The notes beneath the pieces are model-generated. The model did not search any database. It was given only the letters and a program-made list of their open reading frames with translations, and was not told where the DNA came from. Shown here in pieces: positions 44,053 to 51,673 of a DNA stretch of 64,000 nt. The position numbers were made by a program, and so were the translations under genes. Location: assembly GCA_900230115.1 (NCBI GenBank), contig LT907983.1:1736001-1800000 (forward strand), written 5' to 3'. Positions within the stretch are counted from its first letter, which is position 1, and each line of letters opens with the position of its first letter. The stretch is from Spirosomataceae bacterium TFI 002 (GTDB taxonomy: Bacteria > Bacteroidota > Bacteroidia > Cytophagales > Spirosomataceae).

Positions 44053-45060
44053 TTACAACTTGCCCTTTTCTTTCTTTCTAAAGTACCTTCTGAACAGGAA
44101 GTTATGCTGTAATGCCTCTAAGTTTTCGTCCAGCTTCTCCGTGCTTGTTTCCATATTTTGCAATGTTGACTGCAGGTAAGCAGCCGAACTCCTATCATTA
44201 AGCAACACTCCTACTGGGCTAAGCGTATCCTGAGTGATTCCGTTAACTGTTTTTCTCATATCGCTTACTAAATAAGAAGCATCTTGAGCTCCATTTTTCA
44301 ATGATTGAGAACCTTCGTTTAGGTTGTTTACACTAGCTTCAAGCTTATCAACACTCCTGCGAACTTGTGGCATCAGCTTGGTGTCATTCAATAGCTGATT
44401 TGGCAACGAGTTTGGGTTGTTTAGCTGCTTGCCAAACTTATTCATGTCTTTTGAAAAGCCAGCTATGGAGGCGGAAGCATTTTGCAGGTTACTTACACTT
44501 GCGTTCACTGTGTTATATAATGTCTCGTCCTGCAACAACTTTCCTACGCTCCCTTTCCCATCAGCAATTGAGGCAACTATTGCTTTCAAATCTGTGGTGA
44601 TTGCCAATATATTTTTATTGTTCTCTTGTAGCGTTTTAATAACATCTTGCTGGGTGTCTTCCATATCCACGATGAAATTGTGTCCATCCTGGATAACTCC
44701 TTGCTTTAAGTTTCCACCCTCTATCACAATAATTGGGCTTCCTATAATTCCATCAGAACTAATTTTTGCTTTTGAGTCGGTATAAATAAACTTCTGAGAC
44801 CTCTCTTCTATTGAAAAGGTGACTTTCACTCCTTTGTTGGGTAAAAAATCTAGGTCTTCCACCACACCTACTTTTACTCCCGAAAACCAGATATTGTTTC
44901 CTTTAGTAAGACCACTAACATCTTTAAAAATAGCTGTAGCCTCAATTTTGCTAATAAAGACTTTACGCATTGAGCCAATGACCAATATAGTTGCGAAAAA
45001 AATCACAATTCCTATAAGGACAAACAATGCAACTTTAGCGTTATGATATGCAGATTTCAT
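44053..45060 (-). CDS. mlaD: MCE/MlaD-family phospholipid-binding protein
   Basis: The periplasmic MCE subunit of an Mla-type lipid ABC transporter. One membrane helix (about residues 7-27) is followed by the MCE domain (about 36-115: ATAIFKDVSGLTKGNNIWFS and GVKVGVVEDLDF) and a long helical C-terminal part rich in Asn/Ser/Leu with KGSVGKLLQDETLY near residue 165. The start at 45060 gives MKSAYHNAKVALFVLIG; an upstream extension of 36 codons would overlap the ATPase gene and is rejected. Third gene of the operon, 13 bases after mlaF. Direction of lipid movement is not settled for this family. Confidence 0.88.
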   Translation of the reverse strand: MKSAYHNAKVALFVLIGIVIFFATILVIGSMRKVFISKIEATAIFKDVSGLTKGNNIWFSGVKVGVVEDLDFLPNKGVKVTFSIEERSQKFIYTDSKAKISSDGIIGSPIIVIEGGNLKQGVIQDGHNFIVDMEDTQQDVIKTLQENNKNILAITTDLKAIVASIADGKGSVGKLLQDETLYNTVNASVSNLQNASASIAGFSKDMNKFGKQLNNPNSLPNQLLNDTKLMPQVRRSVDKLEASVNNLNEGSQSLKNGAQDASYLVSDMRKTVNGITQDTLSPVGVLLNDRSSAAYLQSTLQNMETSTEKLDENLEALQHNFLFRRYFRKKEKGKL

Positions 45061-45073
45061 TTTTATGTATTTA

Positions 45074-45817
45074 TTATTGAACGAAGTTATAATTGTAAAA
45101 GCTCTGTATTTGAGGATCGGTTCCATCAAAAACTTCTTCGAATGTCCCCACTTTATGGAACTTGCCATCGAGCAACATGGCTAGCCTATCCCCTGTTTGT
45201 TTTGCACAAGTGAGATCATGTGTAATCACAATAGAGCTTGTACCGTAATTTTCTTTAATTTCATTTATGAGTTCATTTATCTCTATACAAGTAATGGGGT
45301 CTAAACCAGCCGTGGGCTCGTCATAAAGCACAATTTCAGGATTTACGATGACCGTTCTTGCTATTCCAATTCGCTTTCTTTGCCCTCCAGATAACTCCGA
45401 AGGTCGCTGAAACTTTGCTTGAGAAAGACCTACATCTTCCAAGACCTTGTCAACTTTTATACCCATTTCCTTTTTGCTTCGCATTCCTAACACATACCGA
45501 AGCGGAAACTCTAAATTCTCTTCAATGCTCATACTATCATATAAAGCACTGTGCTGAAAAGAAAAACCCACTCTAGCTCTAAGTTGATCCAAATCTTTTT
45601 TTGAAAGTGCTGAAACATCCTCTCCTAAGACCTCACAGGTACCTTTATCTTGCTTGATGAGCCCAACTATTATTTTAATTAAAACGGACTTTCCTGTTCC
45701 CGATTTACCCAAAACAACTAAGTTCTCTCCTTTATATAAATCTAAATCTATCCCTTTGAGTACATCTAGTTTTCCAAACGACTTGTAAAGGTTTCTTATT
45801 TCTATAACTTTTTCCAT
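45074..45817 (-). CDS. mlaF: ABC transporter ATPase of the Mla lipid system
   Basis: A 247-residue ATP-binding subunit. Walker A is GKSGTGKSVL near residue 37, the Q loop is FSFQHSALYDSM, the signature is LSGGQRKRIGIAR near residue 142, Walker B is IVLYDEPTAGLDP near 160, and the H-loop is VITHDL near 198. The sequence is of the MlaF/MKL branch, as the SGGMRKR-like signature (here SGGQRKR) and partners show. The start shares one base with the mlaE stop, so translation is coupled. It sits between the permease and MCE genes. Confidence 0.92.
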   Translation of the reverse strand: MEKVIEIRNLYKSFGKLDVLKGIDLDLYKGENLVVLGKSGTGKSVLIKIIVGLIKQDKGTCEVLGEDVSALSKKDLDQLRARVGFSFQHSALYDSMSIEENLEFPLRYVLGMRSKKEMGIKVDKVLEDVGLSQAKFQRPSELSGGQRKRIGIARTVIVNPEIVLYDEPTAGLDPITCIEINELINEIKENYGTSSIVITHDLTCAKQTGDRLAMLLDGKFHKVGTFEEVFDGTDPQIQSFYNYNFVQ

Positions 45818-46590
45818 TACCTTAACCAGTTTGTAATTTGTACTACAAAAATCTCTATCATAAATATTAAAAACATAGATCTCACAACAGATTTATTTGC
45901 CGCTGTTCCCACTCCCTGCGTACCATTGGTTGCGTTGTAACCTTTGTAACAAGCTACAATTCCAATAGTAAATCCAAAACAGATTGCCTTAAACAAGGCA
46001 GAAAATAGATCTAAGAAAGTTACACTTTCAAATGCCGACGCTAAGAATGCCGGAAAACTCGTGAACTCATTGGAGTATACATCGAGAAAAGAACCAAGCA
46101 AAGCTAAAGCTCCAGTATAAAATGAAAGAATTGGAATACATAGTGTGGTTGCCAAAACTCTAGAAACCACTAAATAATTGAAAGGGTTAACAGAACTTAC
46201 CTCCATGGCATCTATCTGCTCGGTAACCCTCATACTTCCTAGCTCTGCTCCTATTTGACTACCTACTTTACCAGCTGCAATCAATGAAGTTACGAGCGGG
46301 GCTAGGGCTCTCACCACTGCAATGGTTACTAAGCTTGGGAGCCATGACTCTGCACCGAATTCTAATAAAGATGGGCGAGACTGTTTTGTAAATACGATTC
46401 CTGTTACAAATCCCGTAAGACTGATCAAGGGCAGCGTGTTAAGGCCTATGCTATAACATTGGTTGAAAAATTCTTGCCAATTAATTTTCCCTCTCGATAC
46501 TTCTTTGAAGAAAAGAACGATAAAATCTATCCCTTTCTTGAAGTCCAATAACCAAGTTGTAATTCGTTCTGAAATAAAATATTCCTTCAT
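45817..46590 (-). CDS. mlaE: MlaE-family ABC transporter permease
   Basis: A 257-residue inner membrane permease with about five helices. Family landmarks are GFVTGIVFTKQSRPSLLEFG near residue 61, the central RALAPLVTSLIAAGKVGSQIGAELGSM (in part APLVTSLIAAGKVGSQIGAE, near residue 95) and RVTEQIDAMEVSSVNPFNYLV near 122 (VTEQIDAMEVSSVNPF). This is the PF02405 pattern. First gene of the mlaE-mlaF-mlaD operon. There are no mlaB or mlaC genes next to it, as is usual outside the Proteobacteria. Confidence 0.92.
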   Translation of the reverse strand: MKEYFISERITTWLLDFKKGIDFIVLFFKEVSRGKINWQEFFNQCYSIGLNTLPLISLTGFVTGIVFTKQSRPSLLEFGAESWLPSLVTIAVVRALAPLVTSLIAAGKVGSQIGAELGSMRVTEQIDAMEVSSVNPFNYLVVSRVLATTLCIPILSFYTGALALLGSFLDVYSNEFTSFPAFLASAFESVTFLDLFSALFKAICFGFTIGIVACYKGYNATNGTQGVGTAANKSVVRSMFLIFMIEIFVVQITNWLR

Positions 46591-46897
46591 TGAGCTATTT
46601 AATTAGTAAATAAGAAACACAATTTCATTCCGTAAGTATCAAAAAACGAAATGTGTGTTTTTGGGTAAAAATGAGTAATTCTATCTCAATTATTTAAAGA
46701 TTTCTACAATTATCCTATTTACCTCTATTATTAAGAAGTGGTGAATTCAATTCTACAATATCCCAATTCTTATACCAAAAGGAATATTGCTTTTCATTTC
46801 CACCACGAAGGTGATAATAAAACCGCAAAATACGTCTTGGCAAAATGTAAGGAATGACATTTTAACTAAAAGGAAGCAAACAGTAAAAAGCTCCAAC
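46591..46897. other. Divergent intergenic region between mlaE and the AI-2E family gene
   Basis: About 300 bp of AT-rich sequence. A 37-codon in-frame extension of the downstream gene (from 46787) is open but has no family character. GGAAT at 46779-46783 with a following TTTT run resembles the ECF-like pattern but lacks TCNAA at the right distance. Nothing else was recognised. Confidence 0.45.
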
Positions 46898-47998
46898 ATG
46901 TTCAAATCCGAAACTAATATCATAAAAACCGCAGGCTACCTTCTTACTATCTTATTAGTAATCTCTCTACTCTATGTTCTTAAGGCGGTTATAATCCCCA
47001 TAGCTTTTGCATTGATATTCAGCATTACCATTAAGCCTATTACCAATATGTTTTGCAGACTGGGCTTAAATAAGACCCTCTCTGTTGGTCTTACCATTAT
47101 AATTGGCTGTAGCCTCCTAGTAGGAGTTGTGTATCTTTTTATGCTTCAGTTTACTTCTCTTATGGACAACCAGGAGGCAATGCAAGCTAAGCTAGAAGAG
47201 CTTAATAATAATGTTACTCAAATGTTGGGAAAGAACAAGGTAACTGCTCAACTCTTGCAAAGCTTTAAGTCCGAAATGAGTGTGGGAGAAACATTGTCCA
47301 AATACAGCACTAGCATTTTGGGCACCATGAGTACTTCTGTATTATTTTTGGCCGACCTTGCCCTCATACCTATATACTCCTATTTCTTCATTTACTACAA
47401 AGACTTTTTTGTAGCTGGAGTAGTGAGGATTTTTAAAGGTCTTAACAAAAAGCAATCTCTCAACCTTATTTTCGAATTACAGGATGTAGTCAAATCATAC
47501 TTATCTGGTATGATAAGGGTTATTTTAATTCTTTTTGTAATGAACACAGTTGGACTTTTAATAATGGGCATAGACAATGCAATCTTCTATGGACTTTTTG
47601 CAGCTTGTCTTACCATTATCCCATATATAGGAATAGCCATTGGCTCTATTTTACCTGCATTTATGGCTTTTATTACAAAGGATTCTGGATGGTACGCCCT
47701 AGGAGTAATTGCATGGATGGGCATTGTCCAATTTCTAGAAGGAAACTTTATTACGCCTAATGTAATAGGAAATAAGATCAAGATAAACCCATTTGTGGCT
47801 ATTGTGGCCTTGCTTTTAGGTGCAAAACTCTGGGGAGCCTTTGGTATGATACTTTCGCTTCCTGGTGTGGCAATGTTAAAAGTGCTTGCAACTCGCAGCC
47901 ATAGAATGAAAGGCCTTGCAATTATGCTGGGTGAGTTTGATGAAAACCCCAAAGCAAAGGTTACGAGTAAAAAAGTAATGGTGGCTGAGCCAAGCTAA
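46898..47998 (+). CDS. AI-2E family transporter (PF01594 permease)
   Basis: A polytopic membrane protein of 366 residues with eight predicted helices. The first pair appears as TAGYLLTILLVISLLYVLKA and VIIPIAFALIFSITIKPITN, and the conserved C-terminal region holds GVIAWMGIVQFLEGNFITPNVIGNKIKINP (in part IVQFLEGNFITPNVIG), typical of this family. The family includes TqsA-like exporters and Na+/H+ antiporters, so the substrate is open. The ATG at 46898 is preferred because family similarity starts there. It ends at a strong terminator. Confidence 0.87.
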   Translation: MFKSETNIIKTAGYLLTILLVISLLYVLKAVIIPIAFALIFSITIKPITNMFCRLGLNKTLSVGLTIIIGCSLLVGVVYLFMLQFTSLMDNQEAMQAKLEELNNNVTQMLGKNKVTAQLLQSFKSEMSVGETLSKYSTSILGTMSTSVLFLADLALIPIYSYFFIYYKDFFVAGVVRIFKGLNKKQSLNLIFELQDVVKSYLSGMIRVILILFVMNTVGLLIMGIDNAIFYGLFAACLTIIPYIGIAIGSILPAFMAFITKDSGWYALGVIAWMGIVQFLEGNFITPNVIGNKIKINPFVAIVALLLGAKLWGAFGMILSLPGVAMLKVLATRSHRMKGLAIMLGEFDENPKAKVTSKKVMVAEPS

Positions 47999-48046
47999 AT
48001 AAATTTCGAAACAATTCCTCAAATTGAGATTCTGTTAATGAAATTT

Positions 48047-48077
48047 ATAGAATGGCTTAAAGGCCATTCTATTTTTA
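48047..48077 (+). terminator. Terminator of the AI-2E family gene
   Basis: ATAGAATGGC and GCCATTCTAT form a 10-bp perfect stem with a short TTAAAG loop, followed by TTTTTA. Confidence 0.85.
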
Positions 48078-48086
48078 TTAGCACAA

Positions 48087-48118
48087 AAAAAAGTAGAACA
48101 AGATTATCCTACTTTTTT
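48087..48118 (-). terminator. Possible terminator of the small membrane protein gene
   Basis: AAAAAAGTAG and CTACTTTTTT form a 10-bp stem around a 12-base loop. On the minus strand the stem ends in a U run and lies 33 bases beyond the stop of the 58-residue gene. Confidence 0.55.
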
Positions 48119-48150
48119 CCTTTACGTGCTATTACTACTCTACCTAAAAT

Positions 48151-48327
48151 CTATTTTCTTGCCAACCTACTGAGGTCGTTATATTTCTGTCTAATATCAT
48201 ACTTGTCGTATGACCTATATGATTCATTTTCAGCCTTACCATAAAAATCCTTTACCGACTGATTGATAACTAAAAAAGCTACCGGTAAAACTAAAATTGC
48301 CAATATCACTATCATTGTAATTTCCAT
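48151..48327 (-). CDS. Small membrane protein, 58 residues
   Basis: A short reading frame that begins MEITMIVILAILVLPVAFLV and therefore has one N-terminal membrane helix (residues 4-21), followed by a charged Tyr/Lys/Asp-rich tail (DFYGKAENESYRSYDKYDIR). It lies on the strand opposite the AI-2E gene, has a candidate terminator, and the upstream DNA has GGAAT with an AATTTTATC run like the DUF1328 promoter, but no -10 at the right spacing. No family is recognised. Coding is supported by the clean helix plus hydrophilic tail and the terminator only. Confidence 0.55.
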   Translation of the reverse strand: MEITMIVILAILVLPVAFLVINQSVKDFYGKAENESYRSYDKYDIRQKYNDLSRLARK

Positions 48328-48572
48328 ATTGTTTCGAATTTTATACTAATTCAGATAAAATTGCTATTCCTCGCATTCTCAACCCATTGTGTCCTAAAAT
48401 GTAGCAGTAATGAGAATTATTGTAGAAAAATGGGTAATTACAATTAAGACTTGTTTTGGGCCTTCACAATACATTACCACATATGAGTTGAAGTGAATGT
48501 TTGAGTAATTTTAATTATGTTTGTGGCTGCTACTTATTCACTTGAAAGGAATCTCCCTTTTAATACATATTA

Positions 48573-48968
48573 ATGAGAATATACTTAATCGACGACGATC
48601 ACGAAGACCATGACATTTTCGAAATGGCTCTGGATGAGACGAACCTTCAAGTGGAGCTTAAATGTTTTGATAACTCAGTAGAGGGGCTCGAAATTCTTAA
48701 GGCAACTGATACTGCTGATTTACCCGACTTTGTGTTTCTAGACCTTAATATGCCAAAGGTAAATGGCAAAGAATGCCTTCAAGACCTCTCAAATAGAGGT
48801 ATTATTGGTGTTTTAAAAGTAATCGTGTATTCTACAAGTTCCAATGCCTACGACATTTCTGAATCTAAAGCACTGGGAGCATTCGATTATTTAATCAAGC
48901 CTTCTAGCTTTCAGGTTTTAGTAGATTCTCTTAAAAGACTACTTGACGGACAGCCAATACAGGCCTGA
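48573..48968 (+). CDS. Stand-alone receiver-domain response regulator (Rcp1-like)
   Basis: A 131-residue CheY-like receiver without an output domain. The acidic triad is IDDDHED at residues 6-12, the phosphoacceptor Asp lies in VFLDLNMPKVNG near residue 56, the conserved Ser/Thr in VIVYSTSS near 89, and the Lys in YLIKPSSF near 108. The DDxxED start and LNMP motif match the Rcp1/phytochrome-type regulators that act in multi-step phosphorelays. No kinase is adjacent; two histidine kinases lie within 9 kb. GGAAT lies 18 bases before the ATG, too close for a -35 box. Confidence 0.9.
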   Translation: MRIYLIDDDHEDHDIFEMALDETNLQVELKCFDNSVEGLEILKATDTADLPDFVFLDLNMPKVNGKECLQDLSNRGIIGVLKVIVYSTSSNAYDISESKALGAFDYLIKPSSFQVLVDSLKRLLDGQPIQA

Positions 48969-49163
48969 CATTTGGAAGTTTTCGTCTAAAAATTATAGAC
49001 AAATTTTAAGTCATAACTGAGATTAAAGCTTTCGCAAATTGTTTACTTTCTAAGAGATATCAATACGGCAGCCTAACACAATTGTCACTCAATTTACGCT
49101 TATTGTCACAATTTGGGATTGAAAAAGGTTTTCTAAGCAAAGTTTAATATTTGTAAAACTGCT

Positions 49164-50162
49164 CTACTGGTCAATATTCATGAGCTCACTTGGTAACATA
49201 CCATGTACACTCTTAAACTTTCGACTAAAGTAACTTGCATTTCCGAGTCCTACTTGATTTGCTACATCTTGCAATTTCAAGTTACCCGAAATGATCAAAC
49301 TCTTAGCTTTATTCATTCTAATGGTCGCCAAAAAGTCATTGATTGTAGTACCATAGTGCATCTTAAAGCCTTTGGTTAACTTGTTCTTATTGATGCCTAA
49401 TATTCGTGTTAGCTCTTTTTGATTTGGCGGGTTGCTATATTGTTTTTCTAAAATAGAAGCGGCTTCTATGATCTTTTGAATCTCACCTGTTTTTAAAACA
49501 CTTTTGGATTTTGAAGCCTTTTTACTGACCTCACTTATGACTTTGGAAAATAACTCAAAGCACGTTCCCTCTAGTTTAATTCTTCTTCCTATTCCTACAT
49601 CTTCTTTAAGATAAACCCTAGTCGCCAACTCACGAAGAGAAGGACTCATCATTTGTCTCGTAGGACTTGAAGTGGAAGAATCAATTGGTCTTAATTTCTT
49701 GGGGAGCTTCTTTTCATCGCATTTATATTTTTCATGAATCAATGTATGTCCCACAAAAAATATAGTTGTTTTCACATGACTTTGGCCTCTGAATGCGAAA
49801 TTGAGACCTTCTTTATTGTTAATGATCATGTAAGCAAAGTACCCTGAGTCTATCTTGTAGGTATAATTATATGAGGCCTGTTTTAAACTTATGGCATCAC
49901 CTGAATTGTACACAATACAAATCATGGGTTTACTTATGCCCGAGCAATTGAAGTTAATACTATTATTTTGATGAATTTGACTGTCAAGTGTGAACAGTAA
50001 ATGATCAGACTCAAATTCGCAAACTTGAGCCGATCCATCGTAAATAATGTTTCGTAAATCGTAAGACCATATATTGCAATCCACCTCAAGCTCGTCATGC
50101 TTTGTCAGCTCGATATTGCCAAGACAGTCCTTTAAACCTTTTAAAGCGATTACACTATTCAT
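49164..50162 (-). CDS. AraC-family transcriptional regulator
   Basis: A 332-residue regulator with an unrecognised N-terminal sensing domain (residues 1-190) and a C-terminal AraC DNA-binding domain with two helix-turn-helix motifs: NQKELTRILGINKNKLTKGF near residue 253 and LQDVANQVGLGNASYFSRKF near 298, ending MLPSELM. The N-terminal domain is of the type found in Bacteroidota/Cyanobacteria PchR-like regulators. The start overlaps the stop of the BrkB gene by 4 bases, so the two are coupled. Ligand and targets are not known. Confidence 0.88.
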   Translation of the reverse strand: MNSVIALKGLKDCLGNIELTKHDELEVDCNIWSYDLRNIIYDGSAQVCEFESDHLLFTLDSQIHQNNSINFNCSGISKPMICIVYNSGDAISLKQASYNYTYKIDSGYFAYMIINNKEGLNFAFRGQSHVKTTIFFVGHTLIHEKYKCDEKKLPKKLRPIDSSTSSPTRQMMSPSLRELATRVYLKEDVGIGRRIKLEGTCFELFSKVISEVSKKASKSKSVLKTGEIQKIIEAASILEKQYSNPPNQKELTRILGINKNKLTKGFKMHYGTTINDFLATIRMNKAKSLIISGNLKLQDVANQVGLGNASYFSRKFKSVHGMLPSELMNIDQ

Positions 50163-51091
50163 GCTTCTTTATTTATGACCTCTTCATCACTTATTTCTTT
50201 CTTTTTTTTTTCTACAAAAACCGCATTATCATTGGACTTGAGACCTTCTTCACCTAGGCTAGCTAAGTTTTTAGTAAATGCAGCTCCAAAAAACAGAATC
50301 ATACTTGAATAATAGACCCAGGATAACAATAAGACCATGGTACCGCCAGTACCATATACAGAGTCTAGGTCACTTTTTCCGAGGTAAATTCCTATAAGTT
50401 CTTTACCCAATAGAAATAACAAAGTGGTTAAAACTGCCCCTGCAATACTCACTCGATTACTGAACTTGGCGTCGGGTAATAGTTTAAATATAAGGTAAAA
50501 AAGCAATGAAATGATACTTATGAGAACAGCCCAGTTTATAATGGTAATAAGGATAATTGACATTCCAGACATCACTTCGTTTAATCCATCTTCCACTACC
50601 GCCAAAACCGAATTGAGTAACAGAGTAACAAGCATTAAAAAACCTAGTGACAGAATCATAGAAAAGCTCAAGATTCTGCTTTTAATAATACCCATGATTC
50701 CGCCGCTGGACTTAACTTCTAAACTCCAGATATCATTGATACTGTCTTGAATTTCGCTAAAAACTCCAGATGCTATAATAAGTAATGTACCAAAACTGAT
50801 GATTGTTGCGATGTTGGACTTACCTCCAATGGTTATGTTTTCTAGTAAGTTCTGAAGAAATGTTGCCACCTCTGGACCCACGAATCCATTGAGCTTTTGA
50901 AAAACTTGACCTTCTAATATCTCTTCTCCATAAAAAAGGCTTCCAATTGAGAAAATAAAGAACAAAAGAGGTGCGATTGCAAATAGTGTGTAATAAGCTA
51001 AGGATGCACTTTTTTTAGGAATGCCGTATTCTCCAAAGTTTAAAACAGCGTTTTTGAACGCGACTAATATTTTTATAGTGAATTTGACCAT
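50159..51091 (-). CDS. YihY/virulence factor BrkB family membrane protein
   Basis: A 310-residue membrane protein with six predicted helices. The family signature KSASLAYYTLFAIAPLLFF near residue 27 and the later YGTGGTMVLLLSWVYYSSMILFFGAAF (in part GTMVLLLSWVYYSSMILFFG, near 245) are clear. The C-terminal tail is acidic and Lys-rich. The old link to ribonuclease BN does not hold; the function is unknown. It is first in an operon with the AraC regulator and is divergent from a DUF1328 gene, both membrane stress-type genes. Confidence 0.87.
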   Translation of the reverse strand: MVKFTIKILVAFKNAVLNFGEYGIPKKSASLAYYTLFAIAPLLFFIFSIGSLFYGEEILEGQVFQKLNGFVGPEVATFLQNLLENITIGGKSNIATIISFGTLLIIASGVFSEIQDSINDIWSLEVKSSGGIMGIIKSRILSFSMILSLGFLMLVTLLLNSVLAVVEDGLNEVMSGMSIILITIINWAVLISIISLLFYLIFKLLPDAKFSNRVSIAGAVLTTLLFLLGKELIGIYLGKSDLDSVYGTGGTMVLLLSWVYYSSMILFFGAAFTKNLASLGEEGLKSNDNAVFVEKKKKEISDEEVINKEA

Positions 51092-51217
51092 AATAGTGAT
51101 GTTTCTTTCTAATGATAAATAAACAATCCTAATTCAAAGTGAGTAAAAATGGGCAACGAAATTCTCGTTTTTAAACACATCCAAGCCTGATTATTAATTA
51201 TTTAGGCTATAGACATT

Positions 51218-51246
51218 GGAATAAGAATTTTATATTCTAAGTCAAA
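51218..51246 (+). promoter_or_regulatory. Candidate ECF promoter of the DUF1328 gene
   Basis: GGAAT at 51218-51222 is followed after exactly 19 bases by TCAAA at 51242-51246. The spacer AATTTTATATTCT closely matches the one at 43164. The ATG lies 28 bases downstream. Confidence 0.5.
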
Positions 51247-51274
51247 TTCAATCTTTAAATTAAACGATACAATT

Positions 51275-51442
51275 ATGCTTAGATGGTCATTAACATTTTT
51301 CGTCATTGCAATTATAGCTGCAGTTTTTGGATTCGGTGGAATAGCCGCCGGTGCAGCATCTATTGCCAAAATTCTTTTCTATATTTTCGGAGTATTATTC
51401 CTTATCAGTATTGTGAGAGGACTACTCACTTCGAAGAAATAG
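51275..51442 (+). CDS. DUF1328 (YtjA/UPF0391) small membrane protein
   Basis: A 55-residue protein with two membrane helices. It starts [20 protein letters not shown] and has [20 protein letters not shown] in the middle, the glycine-rich pattern typical of the DUF1328 family, then ends VRGLLTSKK. The length is normal. Family members are often induced in envelope or general stress. The frame is certain because of the match and of the promoter and terminator around it. Confidence 0.88.
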   Translation: MLRWSLTFFVIAIIAAVFGFGGIAAGAASIAKILFYIFGVLFLISIVRGLLTSKK

Positions 51443-51456
51443 CATTAAATAACCCC

Positions 51457-51499
51457 GCAAGCTTAATTCCTTTAAACGAATTGGGCTTGCTTTCTTTTT
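51457..51499 (+). terminator. Terminator of the DUF1328 gene
   Basis: GCAAGCTTAATTC and GAATTGGGCTTGC form a 13-bp stem (two G-U pairs), then TTTCTTTTT. Confidence 0.8.
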
Positions 51500-51502
51500 A
51501 AC

Positions 51503-51518
51503 GAGAATAATTATTCTC
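51503..51518. repeat. Perfect 16-bp palindrome
   Basis: GAGAATAATTATTCTC is its own reverse complement. It lies just after the DUF1328 terminator and 156 bp beyond the stop of the PAS kinase gene on the other strand. It resembles half of a Fur-like site but no gene starts nearby. Confidence 0.6.
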
Positions 51519-51673
51519 AATATTAGTCATAAGGCCATCGCTAATTCTCTGCGAATCAAATCTACAAGGTCATCCAGTCGGCTATTTTAGCCCACCTAAA
51601 AAAACTCAACATCAACTACTTATGATAAATAAAAAGTAAAAGTACTTAACTAATTTTTAACGATTTTTAGAAA

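Noticed and set aside
48038-48244. 68-codon plus-strand frame after the AI-2E gene
   Set aside because: It spans the terminators and is antisense to the better-supported 58-residue minus-strand gene.
48554-48572. GGAATCTCCCTTTTAAT before the response regulator as an ECF -35 box
   Set aside because: It lies only 18 bases before the ATG, so a -10 and start would fall inside the gene.
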